64,000 bases of DNA, taken from NCBI RefSeq assembly GCF_000472445.1, contig NZ_AXAJ01000016.1:60438-124437 (forward strand), in the 5' to 3' direction. Each line of letters begins with the position of its first letter. Position 1 is the stretch's first letter. The DNA comes from Burkholderia sp. WSM2230 (GTDB taxonomy: Bacteria > Pseudomonadota > Gammaproteobacteria > Burkholderiales > Burkholderiaceae). A program made the position numbers and the translations under genes. Under the pieces are notes generated by a model. The model made no database searches and was not told where the DNA came from. It worked only from the letters and a program-made list of their open reading frames with translations. Positions 18,113 through 28,295 of this stretch are shown piece after piece.

Positions 18113-20176
18113 TCAGAAGTCCTTGCAAAGGCGCAGCGCGTCGTAGATCGCGCCGTGGATGTTGTGCATGGAAATGCAGTCGCCGACACGGAACAGCAGG
18201 AAGCGTCCATTGCCGAGCTGCTCCGAGAGCGAAGGCTGCGGCTCGGACGCAAAGAGCTTGTGCACGTCCACCTGACCGCGATTCACCGACTCGGGCTTGA
18301 GCTTCCAGTACAACTCGTCGTTCGGCGTGCTGCCGTTTTCGATCACCACCTGGTCCACCGCGCGCTCTTCCTGCTCCTCGGTGTATTCGTTGCGAATCAC
18401 GGCGATCTTCTTGCCGTCTTCTTCGTACACCCTGTCGAGCCAGTAATTCGGCGTGTGAATGACGCCTTGTGCATAGAGACGCCGGTAGAAAATCGGGAAC
18501 GTGGTGCCGCCTACATCGTCGGCCACCTTCACGTCAGGCGTGACGATCTCCACGTTCGAACCACGGCTCGAGATGAAATCCGCAACACCCGCACCCGCGT
18601 GCGTGCTGACACCGTCATAGACGAGCACATTCTTGCCGGGCTCGACCTTGCCCGAGAGCACGTCCCACGAACTGACCGCGAGACCTTCGTCGACACCCCA
18701 CGCCGCAACTTGCGAAGTAAACGACGACCCGCCCGTCGCCAGTACGATGATGTCCGGCTTCTCGCTCATGATGGTCTTTTCGTCGGCGGCGACACCGAGG
18801 CGCCGGTCCACGCCAAGGCGCTTCGTTTCCATGTCGAACCAGCGGACGATGCCTGCCATCTGTTCGCGCTGCGGCGCTTTTGCCGCGAGCATGATCTGGC
18901 CGCCCACATAGTCGTTCTTCTCGAACAGCACGACGTCGTGTCCGCGCGACTTCGCGACGCGAGCCGCCTCCAGCCCCGCAGGCCCCGCGCCGACCACGAC
19001 CACTTTGCGCTTCGGCCCGTTCGTACGCGTGATCACGTGCGGCATGGTCGCCTCGCGCGAGGTCGCTGCGTTCTGCACGCACAGCACGTCAAGTCCGTTG
19101 TACTGGCGGTCGATGCAGTAGTTCGCGCCGACGCATTGCTTGATTTCGTCCTCGCGGCCATCGCGGATCTTGATGACCATATGCGGATCCGCAATCTGCG
19201 CGCGAGTCATACCGACCAGATCGACCATGCCGCTTGCGAGCAGGCGCTCGGCCTGCCCCGCGTCGCGAATGCTCTGCGCATGCATGACCGGAATCTTCAC
19301 GACCGACTTGATGCCGGCTGCCAGATGCACGAACGGCTCGGGCGGCAACGCCATCGGCGGCATGCAGTTGGCGAGCGTGTTGTGCGTATCCGCACCCGAA
19401 CCAATCACGCCGAGATAATCAATCAGGCCGCTTTCGCTCATCGCCTGCGCGATTTCTTTGAGTTGCTCGTGATCGAGCCCGTCTTCGTGGAACTCGTCGC
19501 CGCACATGCGCAAGCCCACACAAAAGTCGGGACCTACTGCTTCGCGCACGGCGTTCAATACTTCCACGCCGAAACGCAGACGGTTTTCGAGCGAGCCGCC
19601 CCATTCGTCGGTGCGGAAGTTGGTACGCGGGCTCCAGAACTGATCGATCAGATGCTGGTGCGCCGCAGAGATCTCGACGCCGTCCATGCCCGCGTCCTTC
19701 ACTCGTTTCGCGGCTGCGGCGAAGTCGCTGATGATGCGGCGAATCTCTTCCACTTCGATGATCTTCGCATTGCCGCGATGCACCGGCTCACGCACGCCGG
19801 ACGGCGACATCAGATGCGGCCAGTGCTCGCCATGAAACGCCGAGCGGCGACCCATGTGTGTGGCCTGAATCATGATCTTCGCGCCGTGTGCATGCATCGC
19901 TTCTGCAAGGCGCGACAGCGGATCGATGATCTTGTCTGTCGACAGATTCACCGACTTCCACCAACCCTGCGGACTGTCGATCGACACGGGGCTAGAGCCG
20001 CCGCACACCGCGAGGCCCACACCACCCTTGGCCTTTTCTTCGTAGTAGCGGATATAACGGTCGCCAGGCAGGCCGCCCGGCTCCGCATACACCTCTGCAT
20101 GCGCGGTACTGACGATGCGGTTGCGCAAGGTCAGCTTGTTCAGCGTGAGAGGCTTGAAAAGGTTCGGGTAACGCAT
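18113..20176 (-). CDS. dgcA: Dimethylglycine demethylase, flavin subunit
   Basis: Oxidises dimethylglycine to sarcosine. The 687-residue protein has the trimethylamine-dehydrogenase architecture: an Old-Yellow-Enzyme FMN barrel (about 1-370), a Cys cluster for [4Fe-4S] (CVGANYCIDRQYNGLDVLC), and FAD/NAD(P) domains starting KVVVVGAGPAGLEAARVA. The cluster motif differs from the classical C-x2-C-x3-C: one expected Cys is Ala. MRYPNLFKPLTL is the usual family start. It is followed 2 bp later by dgcB and preceded 34 bp upstream by the V4R protein. Confidence 0.92.
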   Translation of the reverse strand: MRYPNLFKPLTLNKLTLRNRIVSTAHAEVYAEPGGLPGDRYIRYYEEKAKGGVGLAVCGGSSPVSIDSPQGWWKSVNLSTDKIIDPLSRLAEAMHAHGAKIMIQATHMGRRSAFHGEHWPHLMSPSGVREPVHRGNAKIIEVEEIRRIISDFAAAAKRVKDAGMDGVEISAAHQHLIDQFWSPRTNFRTDEWGGSLENRLRFGVEVLNAVREAVGPDFCVGLRMCGDEFHEDGLDHEQLKEIAQAMSESGLIDYLGVIGSGADTHNTLANCMPPMALPPEPFVHLAAGIKSVVKIPVMHAQSIRDAGQAERLLASGMVDLVGMTRAQIADPHMVIKIRDGREDEIKQCVGANYCIDRQYNGLDVLCVQNAATSREATMPHVITRTNGPKRKVVVVGAGPAGLEAARVAKSRGHDVVLFEKNDYVGGQIMLAAKAPQREQMAGIVRWFDMETKRLGVDRRLGVAADEKTIMSEKPDIIVLATGGSSFTSQVAAWGVDEGLAVSSWDVLSGKVEPGKNVLVYDGVSTHAGAGVADFISSRGSNVEIVTPDVKVADDVGGTTFPIFYRRLYAQGVIHTPNYWLDRVYEEDGKKIAVIRNEYTEEQEERAVDQVVIENGSTPNDELYWKLKPESVNRGQVDVHKLFASEPQPSLSEQLGNGRFLLFRVGDCISMHNIHGAIYDALRLCKDF

Positions 20177-20210
20177 TGCGATCGACCTCGGAATGATATG
20201 ACTGGTAGTG

Positions 20211-20747
20211 CTATGCCGCGAGCGGCGACACTTCGAACACGCAATGCTCGTGGCCTTCCGCCGCGCAATGCGCTTCCCGCGATTTCGACGGCGGGCCCTT
20301 GCGCGACGAATCGGGCGCGGTGTCGTTGACCCAATCCATTGCACCTGCGAACCAGCCGGAGAACATGTAGCAGAGCTTGCCGACCTTACCCGGCTGCGCA
20401 AGCACGAACGACGAATGGTGCAACTCGATACGCGCATGCGAGGTGGACGGGTCGGCTTCAGCGATCGTGAAGATGCCCCAGCCGCGCTGCGACAGGCGCT
20501 TCAGGTAATGCTCGAACACCGCCATGCCGGCAATGCCGTGTTGCTTCGCTTCCTTGTCGCACCAGAAGTACGCGGACTTGTAGCCGGCCTTGTAAAGAAT
20601 CTCGGCATACGTGTCGACGCCGAGCGCCTCTTCTACGGCGGTATGGTTGTTCGTGAAGAAATGACGCGGAACGTAGAGCATCGGCAGCGCGTCGGTGGTC
20701 CAGACGCCGGTGTTCGGATCGACGTCGATAGGCAGTTGGGGTTGCAT
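20211..20747 (-). CDS. DUF5943/V4R-domain protein of the dimethylglycine operon
   Basis: Protein of 178 residues with no enzyme motif that I recognise. The C-terminal half resembles a V4R (4-vinyl-reductase, small-molecule-binding) domain, with the characteristic CAAEGHEHCVFEV, that is Cys-x7-Cys followed by hydrophobics. The N-terminal half has PMLYVPRHFFTNNHTAVEEA. Homologues occupy the same position in Pseudomonas gbc/dgc clusters. It might act as a chaperone, a sensor or a flavin/Fe-S accessory factor for DgcA; this is inference. It starts 53 bp after the M19 gene. Confidence 0.85.
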   Translation of the reverse strand: MQPQLPIDVDPNTGVWTTDALPMLYVPRHFFTNNHTAVEEALGVDTYAEILYKAGYKSAYFWCDKEAKQHGIAGMAVFEHYLKRLSQRGWGIFTIAEADPSTSHARIELHHSSFVLAQPGKVGKLCYMFSGWFAGAMDWVNDTAPDSSRKGPPSKSREAHCAAEGHEHCVFEVSPLAA

Positions 20748-20800
20748 GTGGAGACTCCGCTTTTTATAGGGTGATTTCGTTTGCTGAATGACGTAAAAGC

Positions 20801-21772
20801 TCAGACCTTCCACACTTCGCCGAATACCCGCACCCAGTTCTCGCCCATGATCTTCCTGATGCGCGTCTCGCTCCAGCCCGCGCGCTCCATTGCGGCGGTC
20901 AGATTCGGAAACTCGCCGATGGTGCGGATGCCTTCCGGATTCACAACCTTGCCGAAATTCGTCAGCTGGCGATAACGGCCTTTGTCGTGCGTGATCCAGT
21001 CGAAGAACTCGGTGCTGTAACCCTGCGTGAAGTCGGTGCCGATACCGACCTGGTCCTCGCCGATCAGATTGACCACGTACTCGATCGCCTCGATATAGTC
21101 TTCGACAGTCGCGTCGGCGCCGCGCTTGAGGAACGGCGCAAACATCGTCACGCCGACAAAACCGCCTGCATCTGCAATCTCTTTGAGTTGCTCGTCGCTC
21201 TTGTTGCGCGGATGCTCTTTCAGACCCGACGGGCAGCAGTGCGAATAGCACACGGGCTTTTTCGAAGCCGCAATCGCTTCGGACGAAGTCTTGCCGCCCA
21301 CATGCGACAGATCGACCATGATGCCGACGCGGTTCATCTCCTGAATCACTTCGCGGCCATAGCCCGAGAGGCCGCCGTCGCGTTCATAGCAACCCGTGCC
21401 GACAAGGTTCTGCGTGTTGTAGCAAAGCTGCACCACGTTCACGCCAAGATCCTTGAATGCCTCGATATAGCCGAGGTTGTCCTCGAACGCGTGCGCATTC
21501 TGGAAGCCGAAAATAATGCCCGTCTTGTTCTCTTTCTTGGCGCGGAAAATGTCGTCGGTCGTGCGCACGAGCGTGAGGATCTCGCCATATTCGCGGATCT
21601 GCTGTTTCATCTCGGCAATGTTGTCGACCGTCTTCTGGAAGCTCTCCCACACCGACACGGTGCAGTTCACTGCGGTCACGCCGCCCTTGCGCATGTCTTC
21701 GAACACCGAGCGCTCGAACTTCGAAATGTTCAAACCGTCGATGATGATGCTGTTTTCGTGCAGATTGCTCAT
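20801..21772 (-). CDS. M19 (renal dipeptidase-like) metallopeptidase family protein
   Basis: A 323-residue TIM-barrel amidohydrolase of the membrane-dipeptidase family without a signal peptide, so cytoplasmic. Likely metal and substrate elements are visible in IIIDGLNIS, GIIFGFQNAHAFEDN, MVDLSHVG, YSHCCPSG and GIGTDFTQG. The usual DGHND start is replaced by DGLNIS, which suggests altered metal ligands compared with classical dipeptidases. It is conserved next to dgcA in betaine-catabolic clusters, but its reaction there is unknown. It lies 18 bp after glyA in the same operon. Confidence 0.88.
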   Translation of the reverse strand: MSNLHENSIIIDGLNISKFERSVFEDMRKGGVTAVNCTVSVWESFQKTVDNIAEMKQQIREYGEILTLVRTTDDIFRAKKENKTGIIFGFQNAHAFEDNLGYIEAFKDLGVNVVQLCYNTQNLVGTGCYERDGGLSGYGREVIQEMNRVGIMVDLSHVGGKTSSEAIAASKKPVCYSHCCPSGLKEHPRNKSDEQLKEIADAGGFVGVTMFAPFLKRGADATVEDYIEAIEYVVNLIGEDQVGIGTDFTQGYSTEFFDWITHDKGRYRQLTNFGKVVNPEGIRTIGEFPNLTAAMERAGWSETRIRKIMGENWVRVFGEVWKV

Positions 21773-21790
21773 CGTTTGCTCCAGGCGTTC

Positions 21791-23065
21791 TTAGTAGATG
21801 GGGAAGCGCTCGCACAGCGCGAAGATCTCGCGACGCACGCGTTGCTCGGTAGCTGCATGACCTTCGGGATGATCGCGCAGCGCGTCCAGCACTTCCACGA
21901 TCAGACGGCCCACGTCGCGGAACTCATTCACGCCGAAGCCGCGCGTCGTGCCCGCCGGCGTTCCGAGGCGCACGCCCGAGGTGACCGTCGGCTTTTCCGT
22001 ATCGAACGGAATGCCGTTCTTGTTGCAGGTGATGCCGGCGCGCTCCAGCGCCTGCTCGACCTGGTTGCCCTTCAGACCCTTCGGGCGCAAATCGACCAGC
22101 AACAGATGGTTGTCGGTGCCGCCTGTCACGAGATCCACGCCGCCTGCTTTCAGCACTTCGCCCAGCGCCTGCGCGTTGGCCAGCACGCTGTCGATGTAGG
22201 TCTTGAAGCCCGGTTGCAGCGCCTCGCCGAACGCGACCGCCTTGCCGGCGATTACGTGCATCAGCGGTCCGCCTTGCAGGCCGGGGAACACCGCCGAGTT
22301 GATCTTCTTGGCGATGTCTTCGTCATTCGTCAGCACAAACCCGCCGCGCGGGCCGCGCAAGGTCTTGTGCGTGGTCGACGTGACCACGTGCGCATGCTCG
22401 ACTGGATTCGCATGACGTCCCGCCGCAATCACGCCGGCGATGTGGGCCATATCCACCATCAGTTTTGCGCCCACGCTGTCGGCAATCGCGCGCAGCCGCT
22501 TGAAGTCCAGCGCGCGCGGATATGCGGAAAAGCCGGCAATCAGCAATGCGGGCTTATGCTGCTGCGCGAGTTCTTCGATCTGCTCGTAGTCGATCAGCAG
22601 CGTGTCGCGATTCACGCCGTACTGCACCGCGTTGAACCACTTGCCGGACAGCGCCGGCTTTGCGCCGTGCGTGAGGTGGCCGCCGGCATCGAGCGACATG
22701 CCGAGCACCGTGTCGCCCGGTTTTACCAGTGCGAGCATGACCGCGCCATTGGCTTGCGCACCCGAATGCGGCTGCACGTTGGCGAACTTCGCGTTGAAGA
22801 GTTGCTTGATGCGATCCAGCGCGAGCGTCTCGATCTCGTCGACATATTCGCAACCGCCGTAGTAACGTTTGCCCGGATAGCCTTCCGCATACTTGTTGGT
22901 CAGAACAGAGCCTTGCGCTTCGAGCACCGCGCGCGACACGATGTTTTCCGACGCGATCAGTTCGACTTGCGACTGCTGGCGTTCGAGTTCTTTCAAAATT
23001 GCGCCGCGTACCGCCGCGTCGCGCGCGGTGAGCGATTCTTCGAAGAAAGGATTCGGGTTCGACAT
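21791..23065 (-). CDS. glyA: Serine hydroxymethyltransferase (betaine-cluster copy)
   Basis: PLP enzyme that joins glycine and methylene-THF to give serine, the step linking sarcosine-derived glycine to SdaA. The 424 residues include YAEGYPGKRYYGGCEYVD, SLDAGGHLTHG and TSTTHKTLRGPRGG, whose Lys carries PLP. A normal genome also has a housekeeping copy, so this is probably the catabolic paralogue (glyA2). It is the first gene of the nine-gene minus-strand operon ending at gbcB and is divergent from gbdR, with a 7-bp inverted repeat in the promoter region. Confidence 0.95.
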   Translation of the reverse strand: MSNPNPFFEESLTARDAAVRGAILKELERQQSQVELIASENIVSRAVLEAQGSVLTNKYAEGYPGKRYYGGCEYVDEIETLALDRIKQLFNAKFANVQPHSGAQANGAVMLALVKPGDTVLGMSLDAGGHLTHGAKPALSGKWFNAVQYGVNRDTLLIDYEQIEELAQQHKPALLIAGFSAYPRALDFKRLRAIADSVGAKLMVDMAHIAGVIAAGRHANPVEHAHVVTSTTHKTLRGPRGGFVLTNDEDIAKKINSAVFPGLQGGPLMHVIAGKAVAFGEALQPGFKTYIDSVLANAQALGEVLKAGGVDLVTGGTDNHLLLVDLRPKGLKGNQVEQALERAGITCNKNGIPFDTEKPTVTSGVRLGTPAGTTRGFGVNEFRDVGRLIVEVLDALRDHPEGHAATEQRVRREIFALCERFPIY

Positions 23066-23600
23066 GGAAGGTCCGTGGAGTCGTTGACGTTAGGCGCCGG
23101 AAGCGTTGACGGGCGGTTGTTTCTGCCCTCCCGCCGCCGGATTGCGTACGTCTATTCTTGACGCTTGCATCGCGCGTCAATTTATGAATTCAGACGCATT
23201 CTTTGCCTTTTCCGCCATAGACGACCTTTTTGGACAAGTCGCGCTCGCGCCGCGGGCGGAGGCCGTTTAACGGGCCTATAAACACCGCTGGTTAACCAGA
23301 AGATGCGCATGAATACGGCACCTGGCGAATGAGCACGAAACCGGGTCGCACGATCGTTCGCCGAAATAGCGATGCTGCACTGCAGCTGAACGCAATGCGC
23401 ACTTGCGGTGCGGTTCTGAATGGCCCCGGCGCTGTTCTGGTGCCGCTTGCGCCACTATTTCCAGCGCCATTGACGCCCGGGCAGCGACGACCGAGGGTTT
23501 AGCCTGATGGCATGCTAGTTGCGCTAGTACTCAAAATTACATGAGTCGCTGCTCCCCACAGCGACGCGACACTATAGATTCGAAGGAATCAATCCTCACC
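23066..23600. promoter_or_regulatory. glyA-gbdR divergent control region
   Basis: 535 bp without a convincing gene. It must hold the promoters of the long glyA-gbcB operon and of gbdR. Visible structure: inverted repeat TTGACGC-N9-GCGTCAA at 23158-23180, about 95 bp upstream of glyA; CTAG-TTGCG-CTAG near 23516; and GATTC-GAAG-GAATC just before the gbdR start, overlapping its Shine-Dalgarno AAGGAAT. The middle (about 23190-23500) shows nothing recognisable. Confidence 0.6.
23158..23180. promoter_or_regulatory. Inverted repeat, candidate operator of the glyA-gbcB operon
   Basis: Perfect palindrome TTGACGC-N9-GCGTCAA upstream of glyA. Its position suits an activator such as GbdR, but AraC-type proteins more often use direct repeats, so the protein that binds it is uncertain. 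Confidence 0.4.
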
Positions 23601-24596
23601 ATGTCCACCGATCGTACGGCGTCACTGTCGCATTTCGCCTTCATGCCCGTCTCGAACTTCACGATGATCGCCTTCACCAATGCGATCGAAGTGCTGCGCA
23701 TGGCGAACTATCTGACGGGACAGACGCTTTATCGTTGGTCGATCGTGAGTCCCGAGGGCGGCCCGGTGACCGCTAGCAATGGACTGTCCGTGGATACGGG
23801 TCCGGTCGAATGCGTCGGCCAGCCCGATATCGTCTTCGTGGTCGGCGGCATTGACGTGCAGCGCGCGACCACTCCCGCGCATCTGTCGGCCTTGCGCCGT
23901 TTCGCGCGCATGGGTTGCGTGCTCGGCAGCCTGTGCACCGGCACTTATGCGCTGGCGCGCGCCGGTCTGCTCGCGGGCTACGCGTGTGCGATTCACTGGG
24001 AGAACATGTCGGCGCTGAAGGAAGAGTTTCCCGACACGCGCTTTCTGAAAGAACTGTTCGTGGTGGACCGCGATCGTGTGACCTGCACGGGCGGCGTCGC
24101 GCCGCTCGACATGATGCTTAACCTGATCGCTCCGCGCGTCGGCACCGCACGCGTCACGCAGATCGCAGAGCAGTTCATCGTCGAGCATGTGCGTGATACG
24201 AGCGCGCAACAAAAAATGCCGCTCGTCGCGCGACTCGGCTCGGCCAACAAGTCGCTGTTCGAAGTGATTTCGCTCATGGAGAACAACATCGAGGAACCGC
24301 TCTCGCGCGAGGAGCTCGCGCGGCTCGCCGGCATGTCGCAACGGCAGTTGCAGCGTCTGTTCCGCGAGCATCTCGGCATGACGCCCACGCACTACTATCT
24401 GACGCTGCGTTTGCGGCGCGCGCGCGAACTGTTGCTGCAAACCGATATGTCGATCATGAACATCACGATGGCTTGCGGCTTCCAGTCGGCCTGCCACTTT
24501 TCGAAGAGCTATCGCGACGCATTCGGCACCGCGCCCACGCGTGAGCGTCGCAAGCAGGCGCCTTCGCTTTCTTCGGCGCCGGTTCTGGCGGCCTGA
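23601..24596 (+). CDS. gbdR: GlxA-family AraC activator of betaine catabolism (GbdR-like)
   Basis: Transcription activator of 331 residues: DJ-1/PfpI-like sensor domain (about 10-180, with GSLCTGTYALARAGLL at the nucleophile-elbow position) and a C-terminal AraC double HTH (about 225-320, LARLAGMSQRQLQRLFREHL and MACGFQSACHFSKSYRDAFG). In Pseudomonas, GbdR senses glycine betaine and dimethylglycine and activates gbc, dgc, sox, glyA and cho genes. Location divergent from glyA-dgcA supports that identity. The start at ATG 23601 follows AAGGAAT and matches the family N-terminus (SHFAFMPVSNFTMIAF). Confidence 0.9.
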   Translation: MSTDRTASLSHFAFMPVSNFTMIAFTNAIEVLRMANYLTGQTLYRWSIVSPEGGPVTASNGLSVDTGPVECVGQPDIVFVVGGIDVQRATTPAHLSALRRFARMGCVLGSLCTGTYALARAGLLAGYACAIHWENMSALKEEFPDTRFLKELFVVDRDRVTCTGGVAPLDMMLNLIAPRVGTARVTQIAEQFIVEHVRDTSAQQKMPLVARLGSANKSLFEVISLMENNIEEPLSREELARLAGMSQRQLQRLFREHLGMTPTHYYLTLRLRRARELLLQTDMSIMNITMACGFQSACHFSKSYRDAFGTAPTRERRKQAPSLSSAPVLAA

Positions 24597-24646
24597 AAAG
24601 CGCTTTTCAGCTGCTTACTTCGGCTTTTATCGTCCTCACCAGTTAA

Positions 24647-24685
24647 AAACGCGTTGAACGGGCTTCCGTTCAACGCGTTTCTTTG
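24647..24685. terminator. Bidirectional intrinsic terminator
   Basis: Perfect 15-bp stem AAACGCGTTGAACGG / CCGTTCAACGCGTTT with a GCTT loop followed by CTTTGTT. It separates the convergent gbdR and fdhA genes; the A-rich left side allows use by fdhA as well. Confidence 0.92.
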
Positions 24686-24715
24686 TTATTGCCAGCTTCT
24701 ACTGTGCTGCCTGGC

Positions 24716-25915
24716 TCACGCCGCCTTCAAAAGGCCGTGCGGATCGATGACGAACTTGCGCGGCGCGCCGCCGTCGAACTGGCGATAGCCATCCGGCGCC
24801 TGATCGAGCGACACCACCGTCACGTTCACGATGTCCGCAATCGGCAGACGGTCCCACAGGATCGCCTGCATCAGATTGTGGTTGTACTTCATCACCGGCG
24901 TCTGGCCCGTATGAAATGAATGCGACTTTGCCCAGCCGAGCCCGAAGCGAATGCTCAGGCTGCCCTTGCGTGCGGCGGCATCCACCGCGCCCGGATCGTC
25001 GGTCACGTAAAGGCCCGGAATGCCGATTGCGCCCGCGGCCCGGGTGATTTCCATCAGCGAGTTGAGCACCGTGGCCGGCGCCTCCTCGTGCGAGCCGCTG
25101 CTGCCGTGACCGTGCGCTTCGAAGCCCACGCAATCCACCGCGCAATCCACTTCCGGCTTGCCGAGAATCTGCTCGATCTGTTCCCCGAGTGTCGCGTCTT
25201 TCGACAGGTCCACCGTTTCGAAACCCATCTTGCGAGCATGCGCGAGGCGCGCCTCGTTCATATCGCCGACGATCGTGCACGCAGCGCCCAACAGACGCGC
25301 CGATGCGGCCGCCGCCATGCCGACCGGCCCGGCGCCCGCGATATAAACCGTCGCACCCGGCTTCACCCCCGCCATGACCGCGCCGTGATAACCGGTCGGC
25401 AGAATGTCGGACAGGCACGTGAGGTCGCGAATCTTCGCCATGGCCTGCGCGGGGTCGGGAAACTTCAGCAGATTGAAGTCGGCGTACGGCACCATCACGT
25501 ACTCGGCCTGGCCGCCGATCCAGCCGCCCATATCCACGTATCCATAAGCGCCGCCAGCGCGTGAAGGATTCACGTTCAGGCACACGCCCGTATGTTGCGA
25601 CTTGCAGGTCGGACACCGGCCGCAAGCCACATTGAACGGCACAGAGACGAGATCGCCGATGCTCAGCGTTTCCACGTCGCGGCCCACTTCGATCACCTCG
25701 CCGGTAATTTCGTGGCCGAGCACGAGGCCGACTTCGGCGGTGGTACGGCCGCGCACCATGTGCTGGTCCGAGCCGCAGATATTGGTGCTGACTACCTTCA
25801 GAATCACACCGTGACCGATTGCACGGCCACGTGGGTCGACCATCTTCGGATAGTCGATAGATTGCACTTCAACCTTGCCCTGCCCCAGATAGACGACGCC
25901 GCGATTGCTGCTCAT
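24716..25915 (-). CDS. fdhA: Glutathione-independent formaldehyde dehydrogenase
   Basis: Zinc-dependent medium-chain dehydrogenase that oxidises formaldehyde to formate with bound NAD, removing formaldehyde made by GbcAB and sarcosine oxidase. The 399 residues include catalytic zinc site CGSDQHMVRGR, GHEITGEV, structural zinc CGRCPTCKSQHTGVC and the Rossmann motif GAGPVGMAAA. The long insert and the FAHG-like DCVGFEAHGHG match Pseudomonas putida FdhA rather than ordinary alcohol dehydrogenases. It is convergent with gbdR and divergent from betI. Confidence 0.93.
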   Translation of the reverse strand: MSSNRGVVYLGQGKVEVQSIDYPKMVDPRGRAIGHGVILKVVSTNICGSDQHMVRGRTTAEVGLVLGHEITGEVIEVGRDVETLSIGDLVSVPFNVACGRCPTCKSQHTGVCLNVNPSRAGGAYGYVDMGGWIGGQAEYVMVPYADFNLLKFPDPAQAMAKIRDLTCLSDILPTGYHGAVMAGVKPGATVYIAGAGPVGMAAAASARLLGAACTIVGDMNEARLAHARKMGFETVDLSKDATLGEQIEQILGKPEVDCAVDCVGFEAHGHGSSGSHEEAPATVLNSLMEITRAAGAIGIPGLYVTDDPGAVDAAARKGSLSIRFGLGWAKSHSFHTGQTPVMKYNHNLMQAILWDRLPIADIVNVTVVSLDQAPDGYRQFDGGAPRKFVIDPHGLLKAA

Positions 25916-26059
25916 TGAGTGTCTCCATGTCCTGTAAGCGGTGCGCGGCGTGTGCGCCGCACCCGTTCAACGAGCGTAGCGCCCGCGGCGCCCGACTACC
26001 TGTACCGAACGCGACACCGGTTTGGCTGGAACCGACATACGGTTTCCGCGCAACTTTTT

Positions 26060-26079
26060 ATTGATTGACCGTTCAATAT
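26060..26079. promoter_or_regulatory. BetI operator
   Basis: ATTGATTGACCGTTCAATAT, an imperfect palindrome almost identical to the known BetI box (core ATTGATTGGACGTTCAATA). It lies about 90 bp before betI, between betI and fdhA, so choline could relieve repression of betIBA and perhaps affect fdhA. Confidence 0.85.
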
Positions 26080-26167
26080 AAAAAAACTAGCATGGCCGGA
26101 TCGGATGGCGCCGCAGACATGCGAACTAACTGCCGGCCGCGAGTCGCTCAATCTTCACATCAACACC

Positions 26168-26755
26168 ATGCCCAAGCTCGGAATGCGCGAAATCCGCCGC
26201 GCGCAGCTGATCGACGCGACGCTGCTCACCATCGACCAGACTGGCCTCGCCGGGGCCACGCTGGCGTCCGTGGCGCAGCGCGCGAGCATTTCCACCGGCA
26301 TTGTCAGCCACTATTTCGGCGACAAGGACGGTCTGCTCGAAGCCACCATGCGTCATGTGTTGCGCGATTTGTGGCAAGCCACCTCGCGCCGGCGGCGCGC
26401 GGCGAAGGCCGACCCGCGTTCGAAGCTGCGCGCGGTGGTCGCGGCCAATTTCGACGCCGAACAAACCAGTGCGCCCGTCATGAAGACGTGGCTCGCATTC
26501 TGGTCCGAGAGCATGCACAAGCCGCAATTGCGGCGCCTGCAGTACGTGAACACGCGCCGTCTGAACTCCAATCTGTGTGCGGACTTTTCGAAAGCGTTGC
26601 CGCGTGCGGCAGCGCGGCGCGCGGCCAGCGGTCTCGCAGCGTTGATCGACGGATTATGGCTGCGGGGCGCGTTATCGGGCGAACCGTTCGACACGAAAGC
26701 GGCGCTGCGCGTGGCCAACGAATACATCGACCTGGTGCTGGCGGCGCGCGAATAG
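26168..26755 (+). CDS. betI: Choline-responsive TetR repressor
   Basis: TetR-family repressor of 195 residues, the usual BetI length. It begins MPKLGMREIRRAQLIDATLL; the HTH is at about 28-47 (ASVAQRASISTGIVSHYFGD, diagnostic of BetI), followed by LRAVVAANFDAEQTS and a WLAFW ligand-domain motif. It binds the box at 26060-26079 and releases it with choline. The ATG at 26168 gives the family N-terminus; an in-frame ATG 63 bp upstream would add an unconserved leader. First gene of betIBA, with 59 bp to betB. Confidence 0.94.
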   Translation: MPKLGMREIRRAQLIDATLLTIDQTGLAGATLASVAQRASISTGIVSHYFGDKDGLLEATMRHVLRDLWQATSRRRRAAKADPRSKLRAVVAANFDAEQTSAPVMKTWLAFWSESMHKPQLRRLQYVNTRRLNSNLCADFSKALPRAAARRAASGLAALIDGLWLRGALSGEPFDTKAALRVANEYIDLVLAARE

Positions 26756-26814
26756 CCTCATAAAAGCGCACGCAGCAGCACGCAGCAGCCGGGAATATCT
26801 TTAAGGAGCAAGCA

Positions 26815-28284
<1,470 letters not shown>

Positions 28285-28295
28285 GGAGCGCTGTC

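Noticed and set aside
18155..20329. Plus-strand frame of more than 700 codons opposite dgcA
   Set aside because: It mirrors dgcA codons and is His/Arg-rich; no domain recognised.
23190..23500. Possible gene or remnant between glyA and gbdR
   Set aside because: No frame shows recognisable protein sequence; kept as a control region.
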